Assembly: GCF_030272615.1 (NCBI RefSeq)
Contig: NC_081408.1
Location: forward strand, 402,717,889-402,781,888
Source: Cryptomeria japonica
Lineage: Eukaryota; Streptophyta; Pinopsida; Cupressales; Cupressaceae
DNA: 64,000 nt
Direction of reading: 5' to 3'
The position numbers and the translations under genes were made by a program. Positions 1 to 12,560 of the stretch are shown here, piece after piece. The stretch's first letter is position 1. Every line of letters begins with the position of its first letter. The notes below the pieces were generated by a model, which had not been told where the DNA came from, did no database searches, and worked only from the letters and a program-made list of their open reading frames with translations.

Positions 1-2448
1 ACACCTTACGTAAATCTATCAATTGTTTGAATCTTTATACATCTAATGATTTTATCCTTATTACTATGACTTGTCAACATGAATTTAATCCCTCCTTGAG
101 AGAACCTGGCCAAAAAATCATACAAAGATACTAAAAGCTCTTTAATCAATTTGAAATACCCTTGATACTCAAATTAATATATTAGGAAAAAGATGACATA
201 TAGGAGTTGTCAAACAACCTTGGCTACTTGAGCCAATATAACAGGTGAAACCAAATTAGGGAACATTGAATTATATTCTTTGCACAATATCAAGAAGTTT
301 TACACTTAAGTCTTTATTTTAAATGGTATTGTTACAATTAATTTCTTATTGTTCTACTAGTTGTAAATCTCTCCCCCTTATCCAATTTGTGGTCTCCCTT
401 TTATAGACACGTGAGATATTTCCAAATTGGTTACAACTTTTGGATGTGAAGCAGTATGACGATTCATCTAGAAACTAATTAGTTATCCCTGATAAACTAA
501 TTAACCACCCCCAGAAACCAAAAGACATTTACAATTATAATTGATTTACAATAAAACTCTTGCATATCAGGTTGTATGAAAATACTCCTTCTTAAGGTCC
601 TAGGTCAAATACTTCAATGGATATGTCATTTATTCTTATAAGTTTTAAAATCTGTACTACAATGTCTCATGGTATAGTCTTTCCAATATGATTGGTTCAT
701 AATGATCTTTATGTTGTCGAGCACATGTTCTTCATCGTTGATGTCTTCAAATGCTTTGGGAAACTCCTTCACTAATATCTCCTTCAACTGTTCATGAGGA
801 ATGAGTGAACCATCATCACCATGGAGGATAGTAGGGGGACTTTCTATGTCTTCTTTATCCACAAGCTCCTCTTATTGACATTTGTGTTTTCTATGTGAGT
901 TGCCTTTTCGGTGAGACACTTCTTTTTGCTCGACACTTACTATTATACCGAACTTCGACATTTCAGTGTGACCTTGCAATATCTCTCTGATACCACCACT
1001 TTCAGTGTGACATCATCCTTCAGTAAGACTCCATCTGTTCTTGTTAGACTTTCATCATACCAAAATTATCATTTTGGTAAGACATAAAACATGTCTCCTC
1101 AATGGATCACTTTCAGTGAGACTGTACTTTTCGATAAGGTCTCTTGTGGCCATGGTCAATTTTCAATGTCACATCGAAGTTTGTACTTCACTGGTATATA
1201 TGTTGTGTCTCTTCGATAAGTAGGTTTTCACTGTGACATTGCTTTTTGGTGAAGCATCCTCTACCCTTATTAGATGTTTTCTATTATGCGGATGCCACTA
1301 TACTCATCTATATTTTGAAGAAACCTCCATATGTCTCTTCAACATTCACTTTCTCAGTGTAACATCTTGTTTCGATGAAACCACTTTTGTCTTTATGGAT
1401 GCCCACTCCCTGTTCCAAACTTTCAATGGTACGCATAGTAGGAAGAATGCTCACAAAATTTTCAGAGTTCAACTTCATATTCCCCAATTACACCTATTTG
1501 AAATTTCACCCTCTGTTTATTGCACAGTCATTAAAATTCATGCGACTACATTTCTTTCATCTATCATGCTCGTCTATGATTTTAGTGAGGTCATATTTCT
1601 TTGAGGCATGGTGTCATGTGATTCCTGTGTTTGCAGCTTCAATTTTCAACAAAAAAATTCCTTTTCACATGCCTTGATGCATGTCCAAACTCTATCCCAA
1701 GTCTCCATTTCGATTATTTCTAATAAGAAACCCTAATTCTTTGTTTTTCATCATATCGTAATTCATATTTTCACTAGCCTCACTCTCGTTGTGATATGGT
1801 GAAAGCCTTTTCGCACTTTCGCAACTACTCTAGAATTTTGCCATTTTTCCTTTGTGAAATGGAAATAAATTCTTGTCTTGAGTTCTTCGTATCATTATTT
1901 TGCAAACCACCTAACAAGGGTCCTACGAAATAGCGACACCTTCATGGTCTTTACTATGCTTGTCACTATTTCGCAAACCGCCTAATATAGTGGGACAAAG
2001 ATCCTATGAAATAGCGATGATTAATCATATATCCGTATTTGGGCTTAGATAAAATGACGAGTAAGGTATAAGGATATTTTTAGGGAAATAGTAAGGGGTA
2101 TGAATTATTTTAACTAGAAAATAAGGCACAATTTAGTTAAGGTCTTTGGATAGTTGAACACTTGATTTATCATTTAATTTTTGAATTTTTTAGGCTAGAA
2201 AACACATTGAATTTTGGCACAAGGGGAATGTCATACTACAAATATTCATTTGATGGACAATAGTGGAAAAATAATTTGATACTTTGATATAATAGTGGGA
2301 AGATAATTTATATAGACAATAATGGGAGAATAAAAGGGTGATGAGAAAATGGTGGGAAAGTTGTGAATTTTGTAAGGACACTAGTGGTGAATTACTTAGA
2401 TTTTAAAATGTGTATAGAAATGTCCTCTGATTTTGTGAGGTGATAATA
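1..2448 (-). repeat. 3' LTR (copy A) of a minus-strand Ty3/gypsy element, truncated by window edge
   Basis: This stretch matches, piece by piece, the segments 5,690-5,897, 11,222-12,560 and 19,100-19,766 (copy B). Position 1 corresponds to about 5,690, so roughly the first 419 bases of the repeat lie outside the window. In a ~106-base sample near 207-312 I counted 6 differences from copy B, so the element is old. A TATA box is present on the minus strand at about 400-405 (TCTATAAAAGGG), at the same place in copy B, which supports transcription toward lower coordinates. The terminal bases are GATAATA, whereas copy B ends CTAACA, so this terminus has mutated. Copy A carries no insertion and serves as the empty-site reference for both insertions in copy B. 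Confidence 0.8.
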
Positions 2449-2810
2449 GTGGCTCTATCTAGGGATGTATGCCCCTTATGGAGATAGCAAGAATCAAAGT
2501 CTCTCTGGTGGAAACATATCAGGTGCCCAAGTCATTGTGCCCTTCAAACTACTGCATATTATGGTTTTGTAGATTGAATTATAACTTTATTTTATGGCCT
2601 TGGGCCACCAAAAAAGAAGAACTTATATTTTCCTATGTCGTACACTTCATTCTCATTTGATTGCATCCAACTAAATCTGGAAATATCACTATCAATCATT
2701 ATGTTATACTCAACATGTTTTCTTTTACCCTGTAACATCAAATTAGTTTTGAAATGATTACCATTGGTCATTCTGATTTCACCACTCCACATTTCTAGGT
2801 TAGGTATATG

Positions 2811-3760
2811 CTAAAAATATTTATCTTGAAGTGAGACATGTTTCCCATATTTACCTATTGTGATGTTTTCACTCCCCTTATTATTAGCTTCACATTCAAA
2901 ATTGAGGTAAATATCTCCTGGATTATAGTTACCACTATAATGAACTTCACAATTATTTTTTATTTTTGCCTTTATCTTATTAGCATGCCTTACGTATTGT
3001 TTGTCACTTTCTATTCCACCCTTAGAGTCAACTGCAGCTATATTATTGTCTGATATTTCCATGATATCAAGATCTAAAATATTGCTTATTTCTTGGGCTA
3101 CTCTTCCTGATAGTGGTATCATATGTTCGTATGATGTATATGATTCCATCTCATCATTATACAAGTCATCTTCATAAACTAGTGCAATGCTCATACCATC
3201 TGAGAATGCATCTTCCTCTTCATATATTGGATTTGAAAATTTAAAATGACCACATTCATATATATTTTGGCAAAATGGTGTCTGGTGTTCTTCTACTGCC
3301 TCATCATACAATGAGTTTGAAAAAAATTGAACGTCATTTTCAGGCATACATCCTACTATTATTTGATTTTCACAATATGTATCCTCAATTGTAACATCTC
3401 CTTGGGACACATTCACCTCTGCTATTGTATCACTATTTAATTCATCTTCTTTGTCAAAATTTATGTGTATAGGGCATTAAAAAATTGACTTTCTCTCATA
3501 ACCATACTTCTAATATTCAATATCTAACAGGTTTGAAATTTGTTCACCAGTGAGCAAAATTTCCTCCTCATCTTCCATGTCACTAATATATGTCTCTTCT
3601 TCACCCATGTAGCCTACTATTTGTTTATTTATTTCCTCACTATTAAGGCATTTCTTATGTGCTATATTATCAATATCATCTTCAAATTTATAGCCTCCCC
3701 CAAGGTGTGAAGTGGTTCTCTGACCAATTCTTCTTCATCAAAACTTGGAACACTATGACT
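2811..3760 (-). pseudogene. Acidic reading frame inside the gypsy element, unknown function
   Basis: An open minus-strand frame (about 3,416-2,811, 201 codons) lies between gag and the 3' LTR. A further acidic stretch upstream (about 3,760-3,480) encodes residues such as EEETYISDMEDEEEI and probably belonged to the same protein before a disruption near 3,470. The protein is rich in Asp, Glu, Ser and Tyr and has a few Cys. I see no protease DTG/DSG motif, no YVDD reverse transcriptase and no integrase residues, so it is not an ordinary pol. It occupies the place where pol should be, which suggests a non-autonomous element with its own accessory frame or captured sequence. I do not recognise the family and assign no function. 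Confidence 0.45.
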
Positions 3761-3959
3761 GAAGAGCTTGCGTGTACATGTTTCCATTAGTCACACCACC
3801 TCATTATTTTCTTCATGTTCAGTAATGACATTACCAATTTTAGAATTATGGGATTCAATACTGCTAACACACTTCCTCCAGATCATCTTTTCATCGGCAA
3901 TCAACCTCAATAATTGCTCAAAAGTTATTTCTTTTGGAGATTTAGGCTAGTCAACTAAG

Positions 3960-5055
3960 ATATGTTCATATAATTTCATGAATAGTTTGACACGGATAGA
4001 GTCATTCAGCAATGCATAAGTAGGTATTTGCTTATAAATATTCCATATTCTTTTACTCAAAGCCAGAGTGGATTCACCTTCCTATCTTCTTATGTCAAAC
4101 AAGGCAATTATGTATATTGTGGGATCAACACTTCTCAATGTCTAATCGTGAATCAATTGAAACTCATTTTGGCACGCAGGGTATTAGAGTGAGCAAACTG
4201 GGGGATTAATTATAGATGCATTGTTTATATATCTCCCTTGTCAATTGCATTGCGTAATTATTTTCTTCATCAATGTTGGTATTGTTCTCTGCATTATATT
4301 TTTTCGCACTCTCAACCATGTACAACCATTTAGGAATTTGAGAAAAGTTTTTTGGTTTCAACTTGTCTGAAAGAAACTTCAAAAATGGGTCATATAACTC
4401 AATAAAGAAATCAAAACATTTGATTTCTTGGGGTCTGAAATATTCTAGAACTTTCATATATGCATCTATGATCCTTTTGAACAGAGAACTTGGTTCCTCT
4501 CCTTCTTGTCTTCTTATGCCAAACAATGTATTAATGCATATTGTGGGATCAATGCTTCTTAATGTCTTTTCATAATTTGATTGAGACTCATTATACCATG
4601 CAAATTACTAAGGTGAACAAACTATAAAATTTATGATGGATATATTATCTTCAATAATGCCACGAAATTCATTTAAAAACCACCTCTTAATTTCTTCCCA
4701 TGATGGAATACTTTGTGGGAGCAACAAACTAAAAAAACTAACTTGCAACATCTTTCAATGATCTTACAAATAATATCATGACCACATCTTCTACACAAAT
4801 ATGAAAATCTTCAATGAACTTATAAAATGCTTGCAAATGCCTGACTGTTGACTCACCTTCCCTTCCATGGAATTTTGGCACATGCTCTCTAAGTTCGAGA
4901 GGGAGATGATTTGGGTAGCCTGGGATGTTAATGAAGTTTAGTGGCTTGTATCTCTCTGGGACAAACACTTTTCTCTGTGGGCATGGCTGCCATTGTTGTT
5001 GTGGAGATTTCATCACTGAGTTTGGAACTTCATGTGAATATGTATAATGATACAT
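3960..5055 (-). pseudogene. Ty3/gypsy gag remnant with internal duplication
   Basis: Minus-strand frames at 5,055-4,738 and 4,526-4,206 read as parts of one Gag capsid region. The first contains a FHGREGES segment followed by a helical LQAFYKFIED stretch and an RSLKD motif. The second contains RRQEGEEPSSLFKRI, like the E-x-S-x-x-x-F-x-x-R core of plant retrotransposon gag domains. The two are separated by stops near 4,600-4,740. The part encoding the second segment is repeated: 3,990-4,200 resembles 4,410-4,640, each holding a TTCTTATG(T/C)C...TATTGTGGGATCAA run about 420 bases apart. That indicates a tandem duplication within gag. Gag would form the capsid of the element's particles; this copy cannot. 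Confidence 0.65.
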
Positions 5056-5250
5056 CCTGAATATTTAGGATTTTTGCAACTATTACTTATATTCTTCATT
5101 AATTTTATTTTACAGAGTCATCACCTCTTTCAAAGAGGAAATACATTTTTATCTTCTAGGTCTGTCCAACAATAGAGTCACTTCTACCAACTCCAACACT
5201 TCCCCAATAAAATTATTTGACTCTCCCAATGACAATCTTCAGAGTTTACT

Positions 5251-5267
5251 CCCTAGCAGAGTCGCCA
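5251..5267 (-). other. Primer-binding site of the gypsy element
   Basis: Reading on the minus strand, the LTR ends CTCCAACA and is followed three bases later by TGGCGACTCTGCTAGGG, which has the form of a TGGCG-type primer-binding site used by plant Ty3/gypsy elements. It fixes the 5' LTR as copy B and the transcription direction as leftward. The small element at 37.7 kb has a similar site on the other strand. Confidence 0.65.
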
Positions 5268-5270
5268 ATC

Positions 5271-5897
5271 TGTTGGAGCTCAAAATTGTAGGTTGCCAAA
5301 CCCTAAAGGTATGCCAAGCCTCATGCTCAAATTCAACAATCAATTCTAGCCAATGAACGAAATGAACCAATACGGTTACTATTCCATGCACTTGTTTCTC
5401 GGCTAAACCAAGGCAGGTGTACCTTCTCTATGATTAAGAAGATTGTCAAGTTTCAATATCTTCAATTACTTCTTTGATTTATCTCAAACTAGCATGAAGG
5501 TTCGAGATAACTGGTTCTAATCTAAACCTTACTTTTACCCCTACTCCTACAACATGAAACTGGAAACTGAAAGTAATTTGAATGTTGTGATATGAGATAT
5601 GATTAGTGCCTCCCGTCCATTGAGCAATAGAGTCAATCTTCTTCTTCTTCAATGGTTTTGCACCACTCTGTTAGACAAATTTTACATTCACACCTTGCAT
5701 GAATCTGTCAATTGTTTGAATCCTTATACATCCAATGATTTTATCCTTATTACTATGACTTGTCAACATGAATTTAATCCCTCCTTGAGAGAACCTATCC
5801 AACAAATCATACAAAGATACTAAAATATCTTTTATTAATTTGAAATGTACCCTTGATACTCAAATTAATACAATAGGAAAAACATGACATATAGGAG
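5271..5897 (-). repeat. 5' LTR copy B, segment 1 (inner end)
   Basis: The LTR begins TGTTGGAGCTC on the plus strand (the 3' terminus in element sense). From about 5,690 it matches 1-206 of the window. It stops at AGGAG (5,893-5,897), where the long-TIR element is inserted, and resumes at 11,222. Confidence 0.8.
5893..5897. other. Target-site duplication AGGAG, left copy
   Basis: AGGAG precedes the TIR element and recurs immediately after it at 11,217-11,221. The uninterrupted copy A has AGGAG only once (202-206), confirming a 5-bp duplication. Confidence 0.8.
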
Positions 5898-6497
5898 TGT
5901 TGTCACAAGGATTTGCACTCGAGGAAAATATGTAAATCTGCAATCTCGTACAACATGAGACTACTCTCTGGCTGTGGGTTTCCTATAGTGAGAGTAGACC
6001 TCTAGATTATAGGCCAGCTTCCTTTTTTATTATCCTAAAACTAACACTTGACAAGGAAAAGGGTAAGAGAGGTGCTTTAAAACTAAAATGAATTACTGAC
6101 AAGGGATGCACCAATGGTTAAAAAAGTCTTGAAAAGCTGACAATTCACAAAACACTTAGCTAATAAGCTAAAACAACTCATAATTTAATTGTGCATGATT
6201 TGCATAAATGTTTTATTGAAAGGCTTCAATATTTGATGCTTGTTTGAAAGAAAACAAATATTGTTTTCATAACTTACATTTATCAAAATGACAACACAGT
6301 CAAGGACCTGCACTATAGCATGCTACTTTTGAACCAAACATTGAAGGAATATATAAAAATAAAGGATTTTTAATCAAAATCACAATATTCTCAAATCACT
6401 ATTCACATTCAACAATTTGACAACAAGATAATCTGAAAAGGATCCTTGCTTCTTTATTAAGGAATTGCTTGTATTACAAAATCTAGAAAATACTCAA
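5898..6497 (+). repeat. Left terminal inverted repeat
   Basis: Inverse of 10,609-11,216, imperfect, with small indels. The outer 125 bases align most clearly, and the inner parts align in blocks around GCATAAATGTTT and the poly-TTATT segment near 6,455. Confidence 0.75.
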
Positions 6498-9400
6498 AAG
6501 AAATGAGTTACAAAGAATGAAAAATATGTTGCCACTGCAAGTACAATCTCAGAACTAGCCATAAATGAGAGAAGAAGAAAGACGTATACAAAAAGCTCAA
6601 AAAATTCAAATTTTGAATTTTGGCTCCAAGACATGATGTGTTGTCACCTCTCCTCCAAATTGGGCATGTGACTGAAAGAAACTCCTCCAAGAATGTCTCA
6701 AGAGTTGTCAAATTGAAAACAACTTCAAGGGGTCGAATGTAACTGAAAATCCCTCTAAAATAGGGTTGTAACTAAAAGAAACAAGGAGTTATGCTCCTCA
6801 AAACCTCTTTGACTTAAACTTCATCCATTTGGACTCTCTAACTAAAACTAAACTACCAATTAGGTGACCAAATCACCTATTTTTGCTTTACATGCTGGCA
6901 CTTCTTCAATAAGGTCCTAGATGCAAGCAAAAGTCTCACAACTTGACTACCCTTTCCCTTGCTTATCTCTCATTAACTTAAAGATATCCTCTATTTTTGC
7001 ATTTTAAAATATAATTTATTTAAAGTGATTTATATTATCACTGAAATAAAGACTTACAAACTTGGAACAAATGCAAAAAATAAGGAGTTTTAATAAGTGT
7101 TTATAAAACACTTAGAAGAAATACAAGGCAAAAATGCCACGACACAAATATGAAAATAAAGCTTTTTAGAAAATAAAAGGCAAAAAGCCTTTCTTCTATC
7201 GCACCTCTTAGGGTTTTCAAACCCTAAAAGAAAAAGTGAAAATGAAAAAATTTCATCTTATTTCATTTTGCCTCTATGTTGTTTGAGGGCGCCGCCATGA
7301 AAACCCTAAGGGTTTGGAACCCAAATGCACTTGTTGTTCTGGCATATTCATGGAGATTTCACAGAGAAAATGTGTGGTAAGATCAGTACACTCTAGATCT
7401 TCTCTTTATTTTGTGCCCTTACTCTCTGTGAATGGTGACTTGGCATTTTATTGTGCCCAAACTTCTTTGTGATTGCCAAAACATGGCACATGCTTACTGT
7501 TCTAACTCATTGTGACAATGCTCTTGAAAAAGGCTTTCTTTCTATGGGTGCAATAACTTTATATCTCCTTCATTTTTCTTGGGATCTTGTTATTAAGTGC
7601 TAATTATGACATCCTTAGATCTATCAGACATATCATCTATGACTAATTCTCTATGAAAGTATTTATCTTCATGCTTTTTTTCTTGACAGTAGAAGGTGTT
7701 GCTCTGGGTGTCTCTGCTATAGATGCTACCTTTTTGTGTATCTCTGATCCTTGAGGCTATTATATTCATCATTGGAATGCATTTTGACTATCTTCTTGGA
7801 CTTTATAGACTGCTCTAAAACTTACACTATTCTTATCATTGTTTGACTTTCTCTATTTTTAATCCTTGGATGCTCTGCTATGTACCTAGAAAATGATTGT
7901 CATCTATTTTTCATATACAATGATTTCCAAAATAACCCTGCCATCTGTATTTTGGGACTGTGGATGAGCTTTTAGCTACTCATTGGCCTTCACTGTCTTC
8001 TTGACAAGTCTGAGATGATGCATTGATAGTGGTATGCCTTTTTTTAATACATTGCTCTCATGTCTTTGTATTGCCCTATTAACATCCACTCCTACATACA
8101 ATGAAATCATAAGGATAATAGCATCAAATTCTTTGACTGTATTTTAGTTTTCTCTAAGTTTCTCTTTGACAACCATGATCTTTGTTTGATGTTATGACTG
8201 TTATCACCATGTGAAGACTTTGATCTAAAAGCTTTGTTACAAATCTATGCCTTTACTATGTGGCAATTGTATTCTTTTCCGTATTGCTACTGTTCATTTT
8301 AGTCCATATGCTCATTGTTATGTCTTTTACAAGGTCTACTTTGAGATACCTCTTGGCCTTAGACAGTGACCTAATGGATTTCTCCAGAACTAGTTTTTCA
8401 CAAATCCTTGTTGTCATTTTGGTACTATTCATGCTTTATCCTCACTATGAAAACCCTTGTTGTGACAATGACTGTTATGCTTCTTTACTGCTTTGATTGA
8501 GGAATGGATTGTGAATGATTCATTGTATGGTTCTTTGATTCTCTTGTCAATGTTGTGTATGTTGTTATGCTCAAAAGCTCATTGTCCTGAATGCATATTC
8601 CTTTAGACTATCTTATATCTTAGAGTTCTCATTGTCATTGCTCTCCAAGAACCTTGGTCTACAAATATTGTTTGCTATTGTCTCTTACTTTTGTTATATT
8701 TTGTCTGCATTATCCCTAATCATCGCCATCAAAACTATTATACATGGTTTATATTTCCTTTGTTGAATTCTGTGTAGGTCTCTCAGATATTGTCACTAAC
8801 CTTAAATATATCATTATTCATTTTTTCTTCATTTGTTATGATAGCTCTTTGATTTGGCATTAACTCTTGTTCACTGTGCTCTTTATGAAACTCTGTGATT
8901 GCACTTTTGGTAGTGTCAAAATTGTCTTATGACTGCTTTGTGATAAGGGCCTTTATGAACTTTTTATGTGGCTATGAATGAACACTGTAATTGTCACTAT
9001 GTATGACTGTCTGTGCTCAAAAGCCCCTAATTGTGTATACCTTTTGAAGCTATTCAATGGTATTGTGATTGTGATAAAACCCTTTTATTCACTGTATAGG
9101 ACTATCCTTTTGTATTCATGAGGTCTGTGATAAAAAACAATCTGTTGTGAGTGCATTCTAGGTAGTGTCAAAATTGTCTTGTGACTCCTTTTATATCAAG
9201 GTTGCAACCTTCTCTATACTGCTCATAAATCCCTTCACAACTGATATATCCTTTTATAGGTCTAGGACTACCCTCAAGACCTTCTTTATATTGTTCAAAT
9301 ACACTTCATAGCCTAACCTGTGACTGCTTGCTATATGTAGGAACTGTGTATAAGGTTTGATGAACCTTAGTGCTTTGTGTAATGCTTTTGTGTTGATTTC

Positions 9401-10514
9401 TTATGAACTGAGAAAATAAATTATCTATCAAGACTTTTTTTAGGAAAGTATTTACATGTTCCTTTGGTTCCAACCACCGTTAAATACTCAACATTGTTTT
9501 GAAGCTTAACTCTTCTCTATATGGTTTTTTTTTTAACATTGTCTTTTGTCCCTTGGATACACTATGTTTGGTGCCTTTCCATGACCGTATTTTGATCACT
9601 CTATTCATTGTTAAACTTTTCCTCATTGTTTGAGTTACTAAAACCCTGTTTGGCTTATCATATGTCAGCATGCTGGGCTCAACCCTTATGGGAGCCACAT
9701 TTCAACCCACATCTTGTAATTTGATGAATCAAAATAGCAAAAATACTTTTCCTGTATTTGCATAGTGAACAAACAAGTTAGATAAAAACAATGCATTTGA
9801 TGATTTTTTTCCTGATGATTTGATCTGACATTTATTTTCCTCGAGTTATATGACATGCTAGCTATTAAAATGCATATGAGGATCAAATTGTGTGTTTATA
9901 GATGCATGTGCATATAATGAGTGATGACCCTCATTGCTCTAACAACATTCTTTTTCTCAGGTGCAGGCAAGGATTAGCAAGGAAGCGACAACTAAATGCA
10001 AGATGGGCGAAAGATGATACAAGGCAACTCAACCAGGACTCATCATTTAGGCAATGATGAATCACCCTTCTTTATATGCATCTATTTTTCTTTGTATCTA
10101 CAAATATATAATGTTTTATTTCATCTACACTATAACGGTTAGTCTCATGGCTTGTGTAAGACATTATCAATAAAGATTACTTTTTCTCAAAATTTGTGCA
10201 CTCTATCCTATGCATTTGCATCTGCATAATGCAATGTGATAATATAGTCTTTTGTTCTTTCTTTATGCAAATGAATGTGATATAGAAGAATTAAAATGTA
10301 CCTTTGAATTCATAAAAACATAAAAACTCTACCTGATTGAGCTTATTAGCAAAAAATAGGTAACATTTGTGGTAACATCTGCTATACGTTTGTCTGCTAA
10401 ACATCTTGACCAGTTACCTAAGCCTATCCATTGGGCATAGAGTCACTCTAGCTTGTTAAAATCCAAGAAATGGACTTCATAGCAATGTTGCAACTCTCCT
10501 TTTCCTGCAAAACA

Positions 10515-10608
10515 CTCCTAATCTATTGAGTACAAGTGCATAATTCATGACAGTGAGTTGTTGAGTTCACAGTCACAAACCACGCACCTGTACTCAATAG
10601 ATTAGGAG
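10515..10608. repeat. Near-perfect hairpin abutting the right TIR
   Basis: Arms 10,515-10,539 and 10,584-10,608 are 25 bases each with one mismatch, separated by 44 bases. The arms contain CTCCTAATCTATTGAG and its inverse. The hairpin lies immediately inside the right inverted repeat and is better conserved than the repeat itself. Confidence 0.75.
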
Positions 10609-11216
10609 AGTTTAGTAGATTTTGTAATGCAGACACCTCTTGATTCTCAATAAAAGAATTTTATCTCCTTCTTATATCTGTTTTGTTCAAGCATTGTGTG
10701 TGAGTTCTTAAATTGAATTTTTTGTGATTTCTATGAAATCCTTCTTTTCAATTTTTTTTTGCCTCAGTGTTTTGTTCAGGTGCAACATGTTATAGTGCAG
10801 GTCATTAACTGTGTTTCTCCCATTTGTTGAGTGTTTGTTATGATAATATTATCGTTTTATTTCAAACAAACTTCATTCATAGAAGCCTTTCAAATGAAAC
10901 ATTTATGCAAAACATATTAGACCGAGTTGTGAGAGTTTGTAGATTCATTTATAGAGTCATCTTGTGAGGTTTAAAGGAAAGTTCAAACAATTTTTAGTTG
11001 GTGAATCACCTAATAGTTTAGTTTCCAGTTTCTGCATATCCTTTTATCCCTTTTCCCAAGTCAAAATAATTAGTTTTAAGTTATCAAAAAGGGGAGCCAG
11101 CCCATAGCCTAGAGATCTACTCCCGCCATAGGAAACCCACATCTTGAGAGTAGTCCCATGTTACACAGGATTGCAGATTTTCATATTTGCCTCAGGTGCA
11201 AATCCCTATGACAACA
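10609..11216 (-). repeat. Right terminal inverted repeat
   Basis: Inverse partner of 5,898-6,497, ending CCTATGACAACA directly before the right AGGAG duplication. Confidence 0.75.
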
Positions 11217-11221
11217 AGGAG
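11217..11221. other. Target-site duplication AGGAG, right copy
   Basis: Second copy of the 5-bp duplication flanking the long-TIR element; the LTR continues directly afterwards with TTCTCAAACAACC. Confidence 0.8.
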
Positions 11222-12560
11222 TTCTCAAACAACCTTGGCTGCTTTAGCCAATATAACAGGTGAAACCAAATTAGGGAACATTGAATTGTATTCTTTGCAC
11301 AATATCAGGATGTTTTACACTTAAGTCCTTTTTTTTCAAAATGGTATGTTACAATTAATTTATTTTGATTAATCTTCTAGTTCTAAATCTCTCCCCCTTA
11401 TCCAATATGTGGTCTCCCTTTTATAGACACAAGGGATCTTTCTAGATTGGTTACAACTTTTGGCTATGAAACAGTATAATTGTTCATCTTGAAACTAATT
11501 AGTTATCCCCAATAAACCATATAACCACCCCCAAAAACCAAAAGATATTTACAATTATAATTGATTTACAATAAAACTATTGCATATCAGGATGTATGAA
11601 AATACTCCTCCTTAAGGTCCTCGGACAAATACTTCAATGGATATGTATTTTCTTCTTATAAGTTTTAAAATTTGTACTGCAGTGTCTCATGGTATAGTTT
11701 TTCCAGTACGATCAGTTCATAATAATTTTTATGTTGTCCAACACATGTTCTTCATCGTTGATGTCTTCAAATTCTTTGGGAAACTCCTTCACTAATATCT
11801 CCTTCCATTGTTCATGAGGAATGAATGAACCATCATCACCATGGAGGATACTAGGGAGACTTTTTGTGTCTTCTTTATCCAGAAGCTCCTCTTATCAACA
11901 TTTGTGTTTTCGATGTGAGATGCCTTTTCGGTGAGACCCTTCTTTTTCTTTGACACTTACTGTTATACCAAACTCTGACATTTCGGTGTGACCCTGAAAT
12001 ATCTCTCTGATACCACTGCTTTTGATGTGACATCATCCTTTGGCAAGACTCCATCCATTCTCATTAGACTTTCATCATCATACCGAAATTATCATTTCGG
12101 TGAGACATAAAACATGTCTCCTCGATGAATCACTTTCGCTGAGCCTGTACTTTTCGGTAAGATCTCCTATGGCCATGGCCGATTTTCGATGTCACACTAA
12201 AGTTTGTACTTTGCTAGCATATATGTTACATCTCTCTGATAAGTAGGTTTTCGTTGTGATATTGATTTTCAGTGAAGCATCCTCTGCCCTTGTTAGATAT
12301 TTACTATTACGTCAATGCCACTATACTCGTTTGTATTTTGAAGAAACCTCCATATGTCTTTTCAACATTCACTTTCTCAGTGTAACATCTTGTTTCGATG
12401 AAACCACTTTTATCTTTATGGATGCCCACTCCTTGTTCCAAACTTTCTATGGTACACATAGTAGGAAGAATGCTCACAAAATTTTCAGAGTTCAACTCCA
12501 TATTCCCCAATTACACCTGTTTGAAAATTCACCCTCTGTTTATTATGTAGTCATTAAAAT
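11222..12560 (-). repeat. 5' LTR copy B, segment 2 (contains TATA box)
   Basis: This matches copy A 207-1,537 almost base for base. The minus-strand TATA box lies at about 11,420-11,425, inside the same CCCTTTTATAGACAC context as copy A. The segment ends in ATTAAAAT (12,553-12,560), which is shared with the LTR of the inserted element, so the exact boundary is ambiguous over those 8 bases. The corresponding copy A bases 1,538-1,777 are missing from copy B. Confidence 0.8.

Larger units (their letters stand above)
5898..11216. mobile_element. 5.3-kb DNA-transposon-like element with ~600-bp inverted repeats, non-autonomous
   Basis: The element starts TGTTGTCACAAGG and ends with the inverse, CCTATGACAACA. 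The inverted similarity continues inward, with indels, to about 6,497 on the left and 10,609 on the right; blocks such as GACCTGCACTATA and ATTACAAAATCTA are shared. A 5-bp AGGAG duplication flanks it, and copy A shows the empty site. The interior (6,500-10,600) is T-rich and holds no frame longer than about 80 codons that I recognise and no transposase. Diverged internal repeats occur; for example GTAGTGTCAAAATTGTCTT is at about 8,911 and again at about 9,163. The 5-bp duplication and TG...CA ends do not fit hAT (8 bp), Mutator (about 9 bp), CACTA or Harbinger (3 bp). The superfamily is unassigned. Confidence 0.75.

Noticed and set aside
9480-9886. Two minus-strand frames inside the long-TIR element as a possible transposase
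   Set aside because: Short (66-72 codons), overlapping in different frames, no DDE/DDD pattern or zinc finger, and poly-Lys from a T run.
12307-12510. Frames shared by the two gypsy LTR copies (for example 1,233-1,604 and 12,256-12,564, plus strand)
   Set aside because: They are repeated because the LTR is repeated; the plus-strand frames run against the element's transcription and have no motif.
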